Part shown: one piece after another, positions 32,920 through 43,227 of the stretch | Numbering within the stretch: the stretch's first letter is position 1 | Layout of the letters: every line of letters begins with the position of its first letter | Source of the DNA: Syngnathus acus | Lineage: Eukaryota; Chordata; Actinopteri; Syngnathiformes; Syngnathidae | Assembly (NCBI RefSeq): GCF_901709675.1 | Contig: NC_051089.1 | Coordinates: forward strand, 19,032,008 to 19,096,007 | Reading direction: 5' to 3' | DNA: 64,000 bases | The notes under the pieces: model-generated | Databases searched by the model: none | What the model was told of the DNA's origin: nothing | The model's input: only the letters and a program-made list of their open reading frames with translations | Translations under genes and position numbers: made by a program

Positions 32920-33849
32920 CCGTTTTTTTCCGTGTATAATACGCAAAATTTAACTAATTTATTGTCCTAAAATCTGGGGTGCGCATTATACATGGGTACA
33001 ATTTTTTTTTAATTTAAAAAAAATTTTTTTTTTATTTTTCTTGTTTTTTTTTAAGAAAATCATGGTACTGGTACGAGTATTGATTTATGTATTGTTCTCT
33101 TCTTGTCATGTTGTGAAAGAATGTGGGTTGAATAAATACCGAAAGAACAATAGTGTGTTTGTACTGTGCTCTGGTCATTTCGTCAAAGAAGGGATAATAG
33201 TCCTCTTCTCTTCTTGACTGACAATGAATGTGATAGTTTAATACAATCAGCAAATAACAAAATGCGTATTACAGGTAATATTTTATTTCACAACACTTTG
33301 CCTTGTTCAAAGTGCTGCTGTTCACTTCAAACACGCTCCATACGAACGCAATGCTCTCGTATCAGACGCTTGCTCGATCACCTGCTCGTTTGCTGTCACA
33401 ATGTACCCTACACAAATCCGAAACATTTGTTGCGGCTCCGAGTCACGACGAGGGGCAAGTTTTGGTTTCCAAGGGTGTTTTTATTCCTCTTCAACGTCTC
33501 TCCCATACAGAGCCGCCTTTTTCACATGTCCGCACGTCACTTTCCTCTCTTTTCATCTGATCGCGGTGGTGCCTTTAAGGGCAGTCGGAGAAATCAACGC
33601 CAACAAAAAAAAATACATCCAGCCTAGTTAAGACCATACCAAAGACTATAAAAATGGGACCCATTGCCTCCCTGCGTGTGTGACGATCATTGGGACTTAA
33701 AAAAAAAAAAAAATTAAATAAAAAAAAATAAATAAATAAAAAATATTGGGTGCGTATTATACATGGGTACAGGCTTTTTTCCAGCATCAACATGCCATTT
33801 TTAGGGTGCGTATTATACATGGGGGCGTATTATACACGGAAAAAAACGG
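32920..33849 (+). mobile_element. MITE family C nested in family A
   Basis: 930 bp between TA at 32918-32919 and 33850-33851. Ends CCGTTTTTTTCCGTGTATAA and the complement. It contains a deleted SINE 1 copy (33633-33699). The two other family A copies lack it at this position. Confidence 0.88.
33633..33699 (+). repeat. SINE family 1, internally deleted copy
   Basis: ACCAAAGACTATAAAAATGG runs to CTCCCTGCGTGTGTGACGAT: middle and head missing. Nested in the C element. Confidence 0.65.
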
Positions 33850-34562
33850 TATTTTATTTCGTGTAGCAACTTGTATATGTTTTTATCGTTACAGTTCAGT
33901 AGTTGTTGGATCGTTGAACTCTTGTTTTGTTAAATAAAGAGCCGTTTACCAAACCCACGTCTTTCCTTGTACTTTGTTAACGCTACAATATAGTTATATA
34001 CTAGATCTGTGGAATAACGACGAGGCTGACGTCAAGGCGCACGCGCGGCGTTGTTGACAAAGGACGAGGAATTTGATCGATGGATTTAATGATTTGGAGT
34101 GACACAGATGGTTTGATAATATATATAACTTATATAATAGTTATTTGATATATAATTTATATATCGTTATATGGGCCTGTGGAATATTTTGAAGTGTAAG
34201 CGCCGTCAGCGGCGCGCACCCATTGTTAACATAAAGGACGATCGATGGATTTAATGAATTGGAGTGACAGATGGTTTTATAAACGTGTTATTTATGTAAT
34301 AGTTTTTTGAATAACTCTGAATGTTACGTCAGGCCCGTTCTCAGCTCTTCGTTTGTGTTTATGTCACGTTAGCATACCTATCGTTTAGCCTGTTGTTGCT
34401 CGTTCATGTCTGTTCTTGGTGTTGGATTTTGTCGAATAAATTTCCTCCAAAATGCGACTCATACTCCGGAGCGACTTATATATGTTTTTTTTCACGTTAT
34501 TGTGAATTTTATGGCTAATGCAACCTATATTCCGAGCGACTTTTAGTCCGAAAAATACGGTA

Positions 34563-35290
34563 TATAAATAAGCTCACAGATGCAGAAGCAACAAAACAGG
34601 TGGTGGAGTCGAAATCTATATTGAAAACATTGTTTTCGAAACACTACAGAGTATGTCAATGGTGATTGAAAATGTATGTGAATTTGGGACAGTCGAAATC
34701 AGCCTTTTCCTATCTGTGACTATGAAAACAAATGGCACACGCACTCTACAGAGGTTCTGTATTGAAGAAGAAAAATCAAAAGCCAAACTGGGGACACACA
34801 CACAAAATCTATTCAGACTGAGACAAAATAACCTTGGGCTTAAAAAATTGTTGATATTTGAACACCTACAAATAAGCAGCAGCTACACGCTAACAGTGGC
34901 TCGTGTCAAATATTGGAACAGAAATCTCTTGTATTATGTCTACAATACAGACGGGTGCCTGTGCTGATGATGTGTTCAAATGTTAGTATAAAACTCTTCA
35001 ACACTGTTGTCAAATGCTGATACCGAAATACATAAACAATAATGTGGAATTGCTGAGCGTATATTACATAAATGAGAGGGAGTTGCAGTCTTGAGGGCGC
35101 ACTGGGAGTAGATCTCCTAGTGTCAGTAACAGGCACTGTATCATAAAATATGGATCTCCTAAACTGGCTTTTCAGTGCAAACGATCAGATACCTGTAAAA
35201 TAAGCCGAAAGGAACAATGTCTGGCGCCCTTGGAAACGAGGGACTTCCAGTCTTGGAAAGCATTCTGCGGGCTGAGAGCAGAGAGGCCAG
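34563..35290. other. Unassigned sequence upstream of ano1
   Basis: A 104-residue plus-strand frame (34653-34967) shows no domain I recognise. No transposon termini. Confidence 0.4.
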
Positions 35291-35293
35291 ATC

Positions 35294-36605
35294 AGACATG
35301 GGCAAACTACAACCCGCGGGCCACACCCAGCCCATGGGGCCGTTTAATCCGGCCCGCCAAACCTGTATGAATTGTATTATTAAACATTTTTTGGGGTAAT
35401 TTTTCCTGCAATGACTGCGTTTCCCCAGTAGATGGGGAAATGCCCGCCCGCGCATTTACTCCCGGAATCTGTGTCAGAAAGCTCAGTGCACACTCACAAG
35501 TGCGTGAATGTACTCAGTAATACACCTAACCCGGCGCACTCCGCGCTCTATTTTTATCAGTGCCGAATTTCGAGTGTGGACTGTGACGTTAGCATTCTCG
35601 TAATTCGCGAGCTGAGCTTTCGGATACAGTTTTACGCTAAAGCCACCCACAAACCTTCCCCTGGAATCCTTCCAGTAAAATGAGTGGCCCGAGGAAAAGA
35701 AAGTGTATTTAAAAAGAGTGGACAACAAAATATTATTTCGCTGAAGTCCAATCAATGCCAGTTTATCTGATATGCCAAGAAATGGTTGCAGCATTCAAGG
35801 AGTACAATATTAGTCATCACTTTGCTAAGAAGTATGCTAACTACACTAGCAGTCAACACATGAACAGGCGGCTACAGCGGAGAGGTTGACAGCTAATTGG
35901 AAGACTCAGCTAAACTTTTTTTACTGACAAACTGCGGATCAAAAGTCAAGTACAGAGGCAAGTTTTTGATGCAACACCTGTTTTCGACTAATCTTAACTA
36001 AGTTTTTAAGGCCGACTTTAAGGAAGTGTTTCCCGTTTCCTCGCCTCTGTCACCAGGTGTTTGTGAGTTAAAGCTCCGCTCTGATTTTCAGATATCCGTC
36101 ACCGTGGTGCCGTTTTGTTTTCTTTATTACTTTGTTTAGATGTATTCTTTCACTCATTCTTCAAGATGATGTATTTGGTCAGAATGTTTGCCGTTTGATG
36201 TGATTTCGCCTCATAAGATAATCAGAATCAGCTTTATTGGCCAGGTTTGTGCATGCCAAACAAGGAATTTGACTCCGGTTGATCTCAGATCTGACCTGCA
36301 GGCGTTGAAGTAATGGAAATTTTTATTCACAATAACAATGTCGTATTTAATGAGAATCAGTGATAGTAGTTTTTTGGTGGAATATGTTTTTTTAATGCTG
36401 TTAATAAATGCATTTGTTTCCAAAACCTTTTTTTGAATATCTATGCTTTACTACCGACTAAAGGCCAAAACCTTTTATGCAATGACCTTTACATGTTGTT
36501 TATATTACTCCACACAAACACTACATCCATCTGCTCCTGATTCGGCCCCCCGGTCAAAATTTAGACCCCAATTCAGCCCGCAAGTCAAAAAGTATGCCCA
36601 CCCCT
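35294..36605 (+). mobile_element. Decayed hAT element (ZBED/GTF2IRD2-like transposase remnant)
   Basis: Left end near ATGGGCAAACTACAACCCGC and right end AAAAAGTATGCCCACCCC. The interior plus strand, with stops, encodes KEWTTKYYFAEVQSMPVYLI, CQEMVAAFKEYNISHHFAKK and YANYTSSQHMNRR: the BED-like Cys/His region and following part of GTF2IRD2/ZBED-type hAT transposases. A LINE tail is nested at 36216-36300. Confidence 0.72.
36216..36300 (-). mobile_element. LINE family B 3' tail, nested
   Basis: GAATCAGCTTTATTGGCCAG and GCATGCCAAACAAGGAATTT resemble the 3'UTR end at 56735-56800. Confidence 0.6.
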
Positions 36606-37985
36606 CGGCCAGATGATGGCAACGCTCCGTCTTGATATCTCTGAACTCAAGAAAATAAACAAGCTACTGGAGAACAGCCAAAGAGAACATTCGCTGTGTA
36701 ATCGGTTGGCAGGTGTCGCCTGTTGCTGAGGACGATGCCCGGAGTGCCTTCGGGATTGTAACTCTAACTCTCTCGAAATTGATTAAACTGTCACTGTTGA
36801 ATTCCAATCAAACTGTTAAAACATATTATAACTAAATCAACTTGGCATTGCTGTATTCAAAGCAAATTGATATCAATTGTTATGCAAATGTCCCGTTTTA
36901 TGCTGTATTCAACTCATATTCAAACTTTCAGTTTGTTATTGCTGTATTAATATCATTGCTGTATTCAAATCATATTCAAACTTCCACTTTATTTGTTATT
37001 GCATATATTATCCTGCTAAAATTTCTGTTTTCTTTTGTTTCTGTCATTCCATGATTGTGGTAGTATTATAAGTAGTACTGTAGTAATGTAGATTGTGTGT
37101 CAGGCAGTGAAACCTTGGTTGTAATCGTGACGGGACTAGATAAGCAGAATTGCTTCAACCCGATTCCCTTTTCGACAAGTCATGTAAAACAAAATGTGAA
37201 ATGAAATTGTAATAAGTGTGTTGTACTTGACTATACAATCAAAATCAAACAATTTCAGTTTTTAAAAAACATACAAAATCTTTTGAGACTAATCACTACT
37301 GTCTCTTGAAGCAATGACATCATAGGTCAATGTCTCAAGGTAAAAGCAAATATGGTTGATTTCACATTTTTTTCCACAAATCTATACTACTGGCCAGACC
37401 TCACATGGGTCTTTCATTGTGTGAAGGTCTCATTTGTTCAGTGTTGCGGAGGGTGATGGAGCCTATGCCAATTGACATCCCAGTTGAAATATTAAAATAG
37501 CATGATACAGCTCCTTTAATGTTGCAACAAACATGCCTTTTTTAACTTAAATAAATGTGATAGTTTTGGCGATGCTAGGATTCTGCCCAACGCCAGAGAT
37601 ATGTATTTGCATCATGATCAAATTTCTTCCAACACATCACAAGCTTGCCACTATTGCCTTTGTTATTGAAAATAAAATTTTACAGGGACTCATACAGAAG
37701 TTTGTACCTTTAATGCAACAATGCTTTCACCCTTTTTGTAACTGCTTTTTCAACCACCACAAACTCCACAGATCTTCCAGGAATGTACAAAATTAAGCAC
37801 TGGCAGCGAATGAATTGACGGACTGGTTACCATAAAAAACATTTAAGTGTGGTTGTTGCACTTTGAAACAGGTTTCCGGCAAGTTATTTTCGTCACTTAA
37901 CCCATTAACTTTCCAGTGTACCCCGTGTGGGACAGTTGCTATGTATACAACTAACCAGGTCATTTGCATCACCACCGGCGACTTG
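36606..37985. other. Unassigned, AT-rich intergenic or 5' intronic sequence
   Basis: Short direct repeats (GCTGTATTCAAATCATATTC-like, 36850-36990) but no element or gene recognised. Confidence 0.4.
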
Positions 37986-38903
37986 AGTCATGAGGTTTTT
38001 AGATCAATATTGGATGAGTTTATTAATATGTTGTGTGATTAAGTACACAATACATTTGCATGGAACCAGTTTTATATTTTAATATTATTTAACAATTAAT
38101 TAAGTAAATGTGGCCTATTTTTGTAGACAGACAGTCAGAGTTAAAATGCCAGGCCTGGTCTAGTTTACCATGTTTGGCGGCTTGTGTTGCTTAATGTTCG
38201 TGCTGGGGCATGTTTGTGAATTTGGTAGACTGCACTAGGCCTTGATAGGCATTTGAGCCTGTTATATTGCACCTACACTGGCACTTCTGGCAATTTGGTA
38301 ATCAAAAGTAGGCAAAATGGATTACCTAAAAGCAAGGTCAAGGTTTAGTTCATTTGGTGTAATGCAGGTTTGGTTGATTTGATGGAGGCGCAGGCAGACA
38401 AATTCTGAGCTTGCTAAAGAATATTATTAAGACTTTTTAATGTATGCAATCTCACTAAAATACAACCAATTCTATCCACTAATGAAGCGGAGATTATCGT
38501 TCAGCATTTGTATACATCTCACCTCGGCCTCTGTAAGCACTGCTCCCCGGTCTTTCCATCTCTGGGATAAAAATCCTGCAGCTAGTACAAAATGCTGCAT
38601 CAAGACAAGGAAAAGAAGTTTTATTGTATTGTTCTGATACTGGCCAACTTGCACATGTCCCAATACACTTGCTTAGTAACTTAAAGGTTTTGTTATTTAC
38701 TCATAAAATATTGCATTAATTAGCTGAGCACATTTCCATTTTGCCAACATCCATCCAAAACCTATGTTTGCAACACGCAACAGGTTTTTGGGAGACTACG
38801 AAAATAAAAAAAAACAAAAAGGTTGAAAAACATTTTCTATTCCGACTCCACTACTCTGAAATGATCCGTTGAGTATATTACAGAAGCTACCGCAGTAGAA
38901 ATA

Positions 38904-39891
38904 CCGTCTTTTTCCATGTATAATGCGCAAAATTTAACTAATTTATTGTCCTAAAATCTGGGGTGCGCATTATACATGGGTACAACAATTTTTGAAGAAA
39001 ATCTCCCTCGAAATAAAACTTGAAATCACCTTTCTTCTTGTTTGTTGTCAATCGCGCATCGCATTCAGCCATCCTGCCCAACACACTTAGTCAGTAAAAT
39101 TCATAATTGACGACACATCGTTTGATGCGATGGTGCAATCCTTGATGGTGTGTTGTCAAATATTGTTTGTTTTTTAATCTCCATCGCAGACCGGATATCA
39201 TACGGAGGCCGCCATGACAGTATGCGCAGAACGGATGCGCAAGACACGTCAATCGCGCATCGCATTCAGCCATCCTGCCCAACACACTTAGTCAGTAAAA
39301 TTCATAATTGACGACACATCGTTTGATGCGATGGTCCAATCCTTGATGGTGTGTTATTGTCAAATATTGTTTGTTTTTTAATCTCCATCGCAAACCGGAT
39401 ATCATACGGAGGCCGCCATTACAGATGCGCAGAACGGATGCGCAAGACACGTCAGCTATATAAAAAGTGAGAGTTCAGTTCTCTACCTAAATGCGTATTA
39501 CAGTTAATATTTTATTTCACAACACTTTGCCTTGTTCCTTTCTTCTCTGCTGTTCACTTCAAACACGCTCCATACGAACACAATGCTCTCGTATCAGACG
39601 CTTGCTCGATCACCTGCTCGTTTGCTCTCACAATGTACCTTGCACAAATCCGAAACATTTCTCCGCTATCGAGTTTGCTAGCGCATGCGCAGTGATACTG
39701 ACCGGCAGAATAACATCCGGTTGTTCCCAAAGATGATCTTTTTTCTGAAATAATTTTACGTTTACGGACTTAAGTAAGAGTCAAAATTTGGGTGCGTATT
39801 ATACATGGGTACAGGCTTTTTTCCAGCATCGACATGCCATTTTTAGGGTGCGTATTATACATGGGGGCGTATTATACATGGAAAATTACGG
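38904..39891 (+). mobile_element. MITE family C with internal 201-bp tandem duplication
   Basis: 988 bp, TA at 38902-38903 and 39892-39893. The duplicate segment at 52174-52175 is unfilled. Bases 39049-39249 and 39250-39450 are near-identical copies, starting CAATCGCGCATCGCATTCAG. Confidence 0.88.
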
Positions 39892-40129
39892 TATTTAAAT
39901 ATTGACTTAACACTTACTTTTACACTTTAGCATTTAGTTAACTACATGCTGGTTGCTGTTTTAGTACTGCTTTTCTGCTCTCCACCCCACTCCTCTCCCA
40001 CATGAAGCGGGACGACCAAATCTGAGGCTGTAGACGTATGGATCCAGCACCGACTTAACAAAACAAGATCTGAGGTGGAACACCTTCCCGAAGGAGTTGC
40101 TATGAAGAATCAATACTGATACTTCATTT

Positions 40130-40730
40130 TATTTTTATTTTATTTATTTATTTAGACAGGACAGTACCAGTTTGATGAACACTAAAGATATAGACATATG
40201 TATATACAAACATCCCAGTGTAAAACCAGTCGGAATTAGCCGAAGCTAAATTTCATCCGTTGTCCTCGTGACATAGAACATAGACAGGACAGACAGACAA
40301 ATAGACATTAGACATTACATTAACTCAGCCTGACAGAGCAGACATACAGATAGACAGACTAATAAATTATAGGGAGATAAAAAAACAAAAACATACGTAG
40401 TATAAAAGGTTATATCCACACTGTGGAAAAACTATTCTAACCGTGCCAGCAGACTATTTACTAAAAGTGATTACAAGTTTGTGAGCTTTTTAGCCACTGT
40501 TTCAGTCACCTTTTAAAAACATCAAAAGAAGGGATCTCTCTAATTGAGGCAGGGAGTCGATTCCAGTATTGACAGCCATTTATGGAGAGTACGCTTTTAC
40601 CAAAAGTAGTTCTTCTATATTCAGTTTCACAATCACCTCTGGATGTTGACCTGGTACTGCCTACGCAGTCTTTTTTATGGATGAATTCCATAAGAGGAGG
40701 AGGAGAAAGGCCATTTAAACACATATATTA
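40130..40730 (-). mobile_element. non-LTR retrotransposon, ORF2 C-terminus and 3'UTR
   Basis: Minus frame 40724-40506 encodes RSTSRGDCETEYRRTTFGKS and GCQYWNRLPASIREIPSFDV, a typical LINE C-terminal signature. The 3'UTR runs to a (TAAA)n-like tail at 40130-40155. Clade not assigned. Confidence 0.65.
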
Positions 40731-41380
40731 AGCATGCGTTTTTGAAGTTCCTAAAGTTTTCAAGTTTTCATCTCATTGAATGGATTCTTATGCTGTGTTC
40801 GCTACCACGGTATAGCACAATGTGATAAATATTACCAACTCAGCATCTATTGTAGCTTGGTCATCATGGAAGAGGGGTTCTGGTTCCTATCAAGGTTTAA
40901 GCTTTTGTTCCCAAATTAGTTTTTTCTTTGTCTATTCTGGAGGTTTAGCTCAAAGGATGTTTTTAATATTTGTCAACCGTGGGTCTTTGAAGCTCTCTCA
41001 GAGCGATATGAATAAACTTGCATTATACAAGGGTGTTAAGGAAAAGTCAGCATTTTATTTCGTTTATCTATCTAGCTGCTTTTGACATGTTTGTTGAATA
41101 GGCTGAAATGGTGGTAACAACTGAAATGTTTTCAGCTTCCACAAAATTTGTACAGATCCTGGGGCAATGTATAAAATGAGGAAATGGCAGTGGGTGGACT
41201 GTAGCAAAATGGGGCTGAGGCACTCATTGCTTAATGTATTCAAATTGCCATCAGAACATGCACCTGTAATTGTTGCCAACTAAATTTACACGTTATTTGA
41301 GTACAAACCGAAGGGTCATATGATTGATTTTTTTTTGTTAAATACAATGCAAAGAACTAAAGATAATATTGGATTAGTTT

Positions 41381-41789
41381 TATGTTGTGACAAAGAAATA
41401 GTCAATCGTCAACATGTCAATGTCACTTCATAAAACTATTCGTGGCCCAATAGTTAATGTTTTTTTTAAATTGGTTGGATGTATGTATGTAATAAGAATA
41501 CTTGTATGCATATTTTACAATTTATTCGGGCGGACAGACAGACATAAGGATAGATATATATTTTTTTAATTTTGCAAATGTTATATTATTAATGTCAGTA
41601 CCATCGTGTATGGGAACACACACCTGCTTCTTTGACAGACATGTTCAACATTAATATGCTCAATCGAATTATTGGAGGTTTGGCTAATCTCAATATTGCG
41701 TACATTGGTGTAGCCATAAATTTTAAATGGTATAAGGCAAGGCAATTTTACCACTAGTCTTCAGTCAGTGCGGAATGAACACATCCAAG
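41381..41789. other. Unassigned sequence
   Basis: No recognised feature. Confidence 0.4.
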
Positions 41790-42115
41790 CGAGCCCAATA
41801 GCTTATCCCAGCCTATCCCAGCAGTCATCGGGCAGTAGGCGGGGTACAACCTGAACCGGTTGCCAGCGAATCACAGGGCACACTGAGACAAACAACTATC
41901 CGCACTCACACCGTACGGGCAATTTGGAGTGCTCAATCGGCCTACCATTCATGTTTTTTGGGATGTGGGAGGAAACTGGAGTACCCAGAGAAAGCCCACG
42001 CAGGCACAGGGAGAACATGCAAACTCCACATAGGGAGGGCTGGAGGTGGAATCGAAAGTGCACCCTCTGAACTATGAGGCGGACGTGCTAACCAGTGCAC
42101 GGACTGCGCGGACTG
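41790..42115 (-). repeat. SINE family 2, minus copy
   Basis: TACAACCTGAACCGGTTGCC through GGAGGTGGAATCGAA and TGAGGCGGACGTGCTAACCA; box B is altered and no clean duplication was found. Confidence 0.75.
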
Positions 42116-43220
42116 TGAGCCCAATCACACAGTCTCAAATCCTGAAAAAGTGATTTTACTTCACAGGGGCCACAAATGGAGAGCTGTGCAATATACCTGA
42201 GATTTTGATATCGATCGATACCAAGTAAAAATTGGCAGTATAGTTGATACTGATACCAAGTACTTTTAGGTTAATATTTTTTTTTAAATTGCTTGTTTTA
42301 TTAAATAACGCATTTTGTTCAAATTAAACGTTCTTGTTGAGTTTTAAACCGCCCCATACTGTCTTCAATGGAAGCATACCTGGATTGTTGTTTTAATTTA
42401 CAATACAAGTAGTACGTAATCTGCATCTTCTTCATCTCTGCCTTTCTTAGACCAGAAAAGTCCTTTAGTCCGCTTGTTTGGTCCGGGCCAAAAGCGCACT
42501 TTTTTTCATTTGGTGCGGTTGCCAGACTGTACATTTTGTAAGTGAAGTATATTTTGTAAACGCATCCACACTTTGTAGGATAAAGCAGACTTTGACTTTG
42601 ACTTGTGACACACGATCTGTGCTCCCATTGGACAGCAATGACCAGAGCGGCACACAGAGCCCAGACCCGGAAATGGAGGAAAACATGTGAGTACTGCTCT
42701 GCATATTTGTGCTGTTGGTTCGAATCTACGCTGTTTGTATTCACACCTGAAGCGAACCGCACCAGAGTTTGTTTGGAAGTGAACCAAGACCACTTTAAAA
42801 AGTGGGTCTCGGTCCGGTTCTTGAATCCTCACCAGAATTTGTTTGTGTGTATTCACACTTGCATAAAAGGTCTGTACCAGCGTTAGAATCGAACCCGAGT
42901 CCTTTTAAAGTGAGCCAAATTGTCAGGTCTGAATACACCCTTAAATTCCTTTAGTCCAGACACCTTGTTCTTGCTTGTTTTAATTTGATTCATTAATTAA
43001 ATGAAACAGTGCAACCTTATTTACCGTTCTCGTGGTTTTCTTTCCACTGGCTTTCTACTGGCAATGAAAGACAAGATAAGGAAAAATTGTGCACTCTGTT
43101 TGCAAGTACTTTACTTGCAGTTAAAGTCAAGCTATTTTCACTCAGACAATATATTTTATGTTGTGCTTTAATAATAAACAGCTTGCCAGTGGATAGAAAA
43201 GCTTAAACAAAGCAAAACAC
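42116..43220. other. Unassigned sequence with a possible small MITE
   Basis: 42720-42950 has mirrored strings (GTATTCACACCTGAAGCG; GTGTGTATTCACACTTGC; CCAGAGTTTGTTTGG), hinting at a MITE, but no clean termini are visible. Confidence 0.4.
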
Positions 43221-43227
43221 AACAATA

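Larger units (their letters stand above)
32146..34560 (+). mobile_element. Family A long element with 118-bp minisatellite, holding a C element
   Basis: Left end mutated (GTTTTTCGGACTATAAGTCG), right end AGTCCG then AAAAATACGG followed by TA. Without the C element (32920-33849) the length is about 1.48 kb, like the 52979-54441 copy. Interior: Tigger-like string, minisatellite 32517-32880, then a tail part shared with 7655-10498. Confidence 0.82.
37986..41380 (+). repeat. Segmental duplication, copy 1
   Basis: Blocks 37986-38090, 38719-38903, 39892-40035 and 40980-41380 match 49724-49815, 51996-52173, 52174-52318 and 56325-56722 in the same order and direction. Shared strings include GCATGGAACCAGTT, CAACACGCAACAGGTTTTTG and TCAGCATTTT. 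No gene is recognised inside. Confidence 0.85.

Noticed and set aside
34653-34967. 104-residue plus frame
   Set aside because: No similarity recognised and no exon signals beyond chance.
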